Of a stretch of DNA of 64,000 nucleotides, positions 62,308 to 64,000 are shown in pieces. Source of the DNA: Melanocharis versteri (taxonomy: Eukaryota; Chordata; Aves; Passeriformes; Melanocharitidae); assembly GCA_013397845.1 (NCBI GenBank), contig VZTG01001074.1, forward strand, positions 124,001 through 188,000, given 5' to 3'. A program made the position numbers and the translations under genes. Below the pieces are notes generated by a model that was not told where the DNA came from, did no database searches, and was given only the letters and a program-made list of their open reading frames with translations. Positions within the stretch are counted from its first letter, which is position 1. Each line of letters opens with the position of its first letter.

Positions 62308-63280
62308 GAACATAAAAATGTATAAAGATAAGGTACTAGTGAGGGGTGGAGTTGTGTTTTTTTCATTAGATACATTCTTTGATTCCCCTGCCTAAAATGC
62401 TGCAGTCAGCAGTAGCTTAATTCTAAGTTATAATTAGGGTTATGCATTAAACCAGGACTCTTGAGCATGTCTAACCTAAAGAAGTTCAATGCATAAATGA
62501 AAAACAGACCTGTGGCTGGCTGACTTGGCATCAACCAGGATACCAATATATAGTAACAGAATAAATTTAAAATGAAAATTAAATGTGGTCATTACAGCTT
62601 AAATTGATGTTATATTTGCCAAATGTTTATGAAAGGAAAATTTAAAGATAAGCATGATTTTGGAGGAGGCAGTGTGACCTGATACACAGCAGCTTGCTGT
62701 GACTTAGGGTGCATTTTAAAATAATTTAACACCAATTTTTCAGAGTACAAAAATGAAGTCAATCTTCTTCTTTTTTTTTGGTAAGATTATTTTCCCCAAA
62801 AACTGCACATAGCATTTAAATGCACAACTGCATGGTACATTTTAGCTAATGAAAGACTATTTTTAACTCTCAGAAATTTCATTGCTTAACAGCACTGGTT
62901 ATTAACACCAGCAAGTCAGAGAGAGAAACAAAATTCAGATCTGCAGGAGACTTAAAAGCCTTAGAAATGTAAGTAAAGATGCCTTGATTAGTAGGATATT
63001 ACTCTCTATTTATTATATTTTGTATTTCTGGCATGAAAGGGAGAGGGCCTAGTATGTTTAAGGACAGTTTCCTTCAAAAACTGAGCAAGACAGAGAACTG
63101 TGGAGAGGAACTTTTCCCATTTTCTGCACTTCAGCAAATACTTCAATTGGTGTGAAACAGATTATTTTGGGATGCTTCTAAGCCCTTTTAAGGGCGTTTA
63201 GCACGAGTCTGCACTTCACAAGTGTGCAGCTTAATCTCATGCAAATCAAGTATTAAACGTGTAATTGCCATGCTCACAAA

Positions 63281-63560
63281 ACCGGAATCACGGAAGGGCA
63301 GAAGCGGCTGGCAGCAGTGGCTGAGCACAACTCGCGTGTGAGTTACGACTTGGGGACCTTAACATCCCCACTGCCCTCTGGATATTGGGGCAGACGGCCA
63401 CAGCCTCGATTTTCTCTGCTGCCAGCAAAGGACCAGGCTGCAATCGGAGCATTCCACAGAGAACTTCCAGCTCTGGGAGCAGCGGTGAGCACGAGTCCCT
63501 CCACTGACCTCGACGCTGCAGCGCCCATCACGGTGAGCACCACGTGTTTAAAGCTCTGGA
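63281..63560. promoter_or_regulatory. Small CpG-island-like patch
   Basis: By eye about 16 CpGs fall in 280 bases of roughly 55-60 percent GC, far denser than the rest of the window and near the usual CpG-island threshold. It contains two copies of CGGTGAGCAC (63483-63492 and 63531-63540), each a good splice-donor match (G|GTGAGC). An open frame on each strand crosses it (84 and 82 codons) without family resemblance. It could be a small promoter with a first exon of a noncoding transcript, or a CpG-rich enhancer. No TATA box or other start signal decides. Confidence 0.35.
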
Positions 63561-63758
63561 GAGAAGTGTGAGCTTCTATGTTTCTGTGCAAATTAGGTAC
63601 AAACCAACAATGGAAGCGCTTGTTTAGAAAAGGTGGAGGCTTCTGTTTTGTTTGCTTGTTTCCTTTGTGATTATATTTGCTCGGTGAAGAAGCAAGGTGC
63701 CGAGCTCTCCAGCAGCAGCTCGGCCATTTGGATATGGCTCATTCAAATATATAGCCTC

Positions 63759-63872
63759 GTGTTTAAGCATGTGCTTAATTTTAAGCAAAAGAAGTGCCTT
63801 TGAAGTCATACCATAACAGGACATGCACCTAATGTTAAAACATATATTTAAGTGCTTTGCTGGACCGGGGCC
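63759..63872 (+). mobile_element. Old MITE-type repeat remnant (same type as 26924-27020)
   Basis: GTGTTTAAGCATGTGCTTAA is followed by TTTTAAGCAAAAG, then CCTTTGAAGTCAT (recalling CCATTGAAGTCAAT) and finally ATTTAAGTGCTTTGCTGGAC plus CGGGGCC. This order matches a widespread ancient amniote palindromic repeat whose end reads TTAAGTGCTTTGCTGAATCG followed by GGGCC. This copy keeps the right end, while the 26.9-kb copy keeps the opposite end. Assignment is from a remembered pattern. Confidence 0.55.
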
Positions 63873-64000
63873 AGAACGCCTTGTTTGCAGGATCCAGCCT
63901 TCAATATGTAGGTTCAGATCTTAATTTACAGACCTGATCTCAAGGAATAGGATTGTGCAAAACTGAAAAAACTTGCTTTGTTATCACATCCATTACCCTT
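63873..64000. other. Window end, nothing recognised
   Basis: The last 128 bases show no gene, repeat or regulatory feature that I can support. Confidence 0.5.

Larger units (their letters stand above)
60905..63270. other. Non-genic stretch
   Basis: No gene is recognised. A GC-richer part at 61250-61700 is open in several frames on both strands (up to 139 codons) and ends in the C-rich quadruplex motif at 61651. An AT-rich part follows, with a hairpin at 62131-62160, an A18 tract at 62290-62307 and a T10-rich run near 62769. A POU octamer ATGCAAAT lies at 63239-63246. GGCCCAATTCAAAGC near 62174 may be the tip of another old MITE but is too short to call. Confidence 0.5.

Overview
This window looks like a gene-free (intergenic or deep intronic) piece of a vertebrate nuclear genome, most likely from a bird. 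All six frames are broken up by stop codons; the longest open stretch is only 194 codons and resembles no family I know. I see no bacterial, viral, rRNA or tRNA gene and no CRISPR array. The case for a bird is indirect. The sequence is AT-rich and CpG-poor, with very few interspersed repeats. Those present are old, heavily decayed amniote elements: a MIR/CORE-SINE remnant, CR1-like LINE scraps and short palindromic DNA-transposon (MITE) remnants. A mammalian window of this size would normally be full of Alu/B1/L1-type copies, and most turtle or crocodile windows would hold far more CR1. The species cannot be told from this sequence.

Layout. 1-11.8 kb: AT-rich unique sequence with a perfect short hairpin at 2640-2663, another hairpin at 8466-8497 and a conserved-element-like block at 4.1-4.46 kb. 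11.87-12.01 kb: the one stretch that looks like an exon (strong acceptor, open frame, strong donor, 144 bp). 12.3-17 kb: decayed repeats, including the clearest SINE remnant (MIR-like, 15.69-15.89 kb), a 21-base A tract next to the only N in the window (16256), and a palindromic MITE remnant. 17-26 kb: unique sequence, with moderately GC-rich patches at 19.8-20.2 and 21-21.9 kb. 26-31 kb: conserved-element-like AT-rich blocks, one MITE remnant and a cluster of POU-octamer and forkhead-like motifs. 37.4-38 kb: a CpG-richer patch followed by another conserved-element-like block. 40.5 kb: a young 36-bp minisatellite of four almost identical units. 45.9-47.3 kb: CR1-like and MITE remnants. 50-53 kb: small tandem duplications and a palindromic MITE. 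60.6-60.9 kb: a 283-bp DNA-transposon remnant with perfect 10-bp inverted ends. 61.65 kb: a strong G-quadruplex motif on the minus strand. 63.3-63.6 kb: a small CpG-island-like patch, followed by a second copy of the 26.9-kb MITE type.

Function. No set of genes works together here. The plausible content is regulatory (candidate conserved noncoding elements carrying homeodomain, POU and forkhead cores) plus fossil transposons. Repeat family calls rest on remembered consensus patterns; conserved-element calls rest only on composition and motifs. Both are marked with low to moderate confidence. I did not find a previously undescribed biological system. The most checkable observations are the minisatellite, the inverted-terminal-repeat element, the candidate exon and the CpG-rich patch near the right end.
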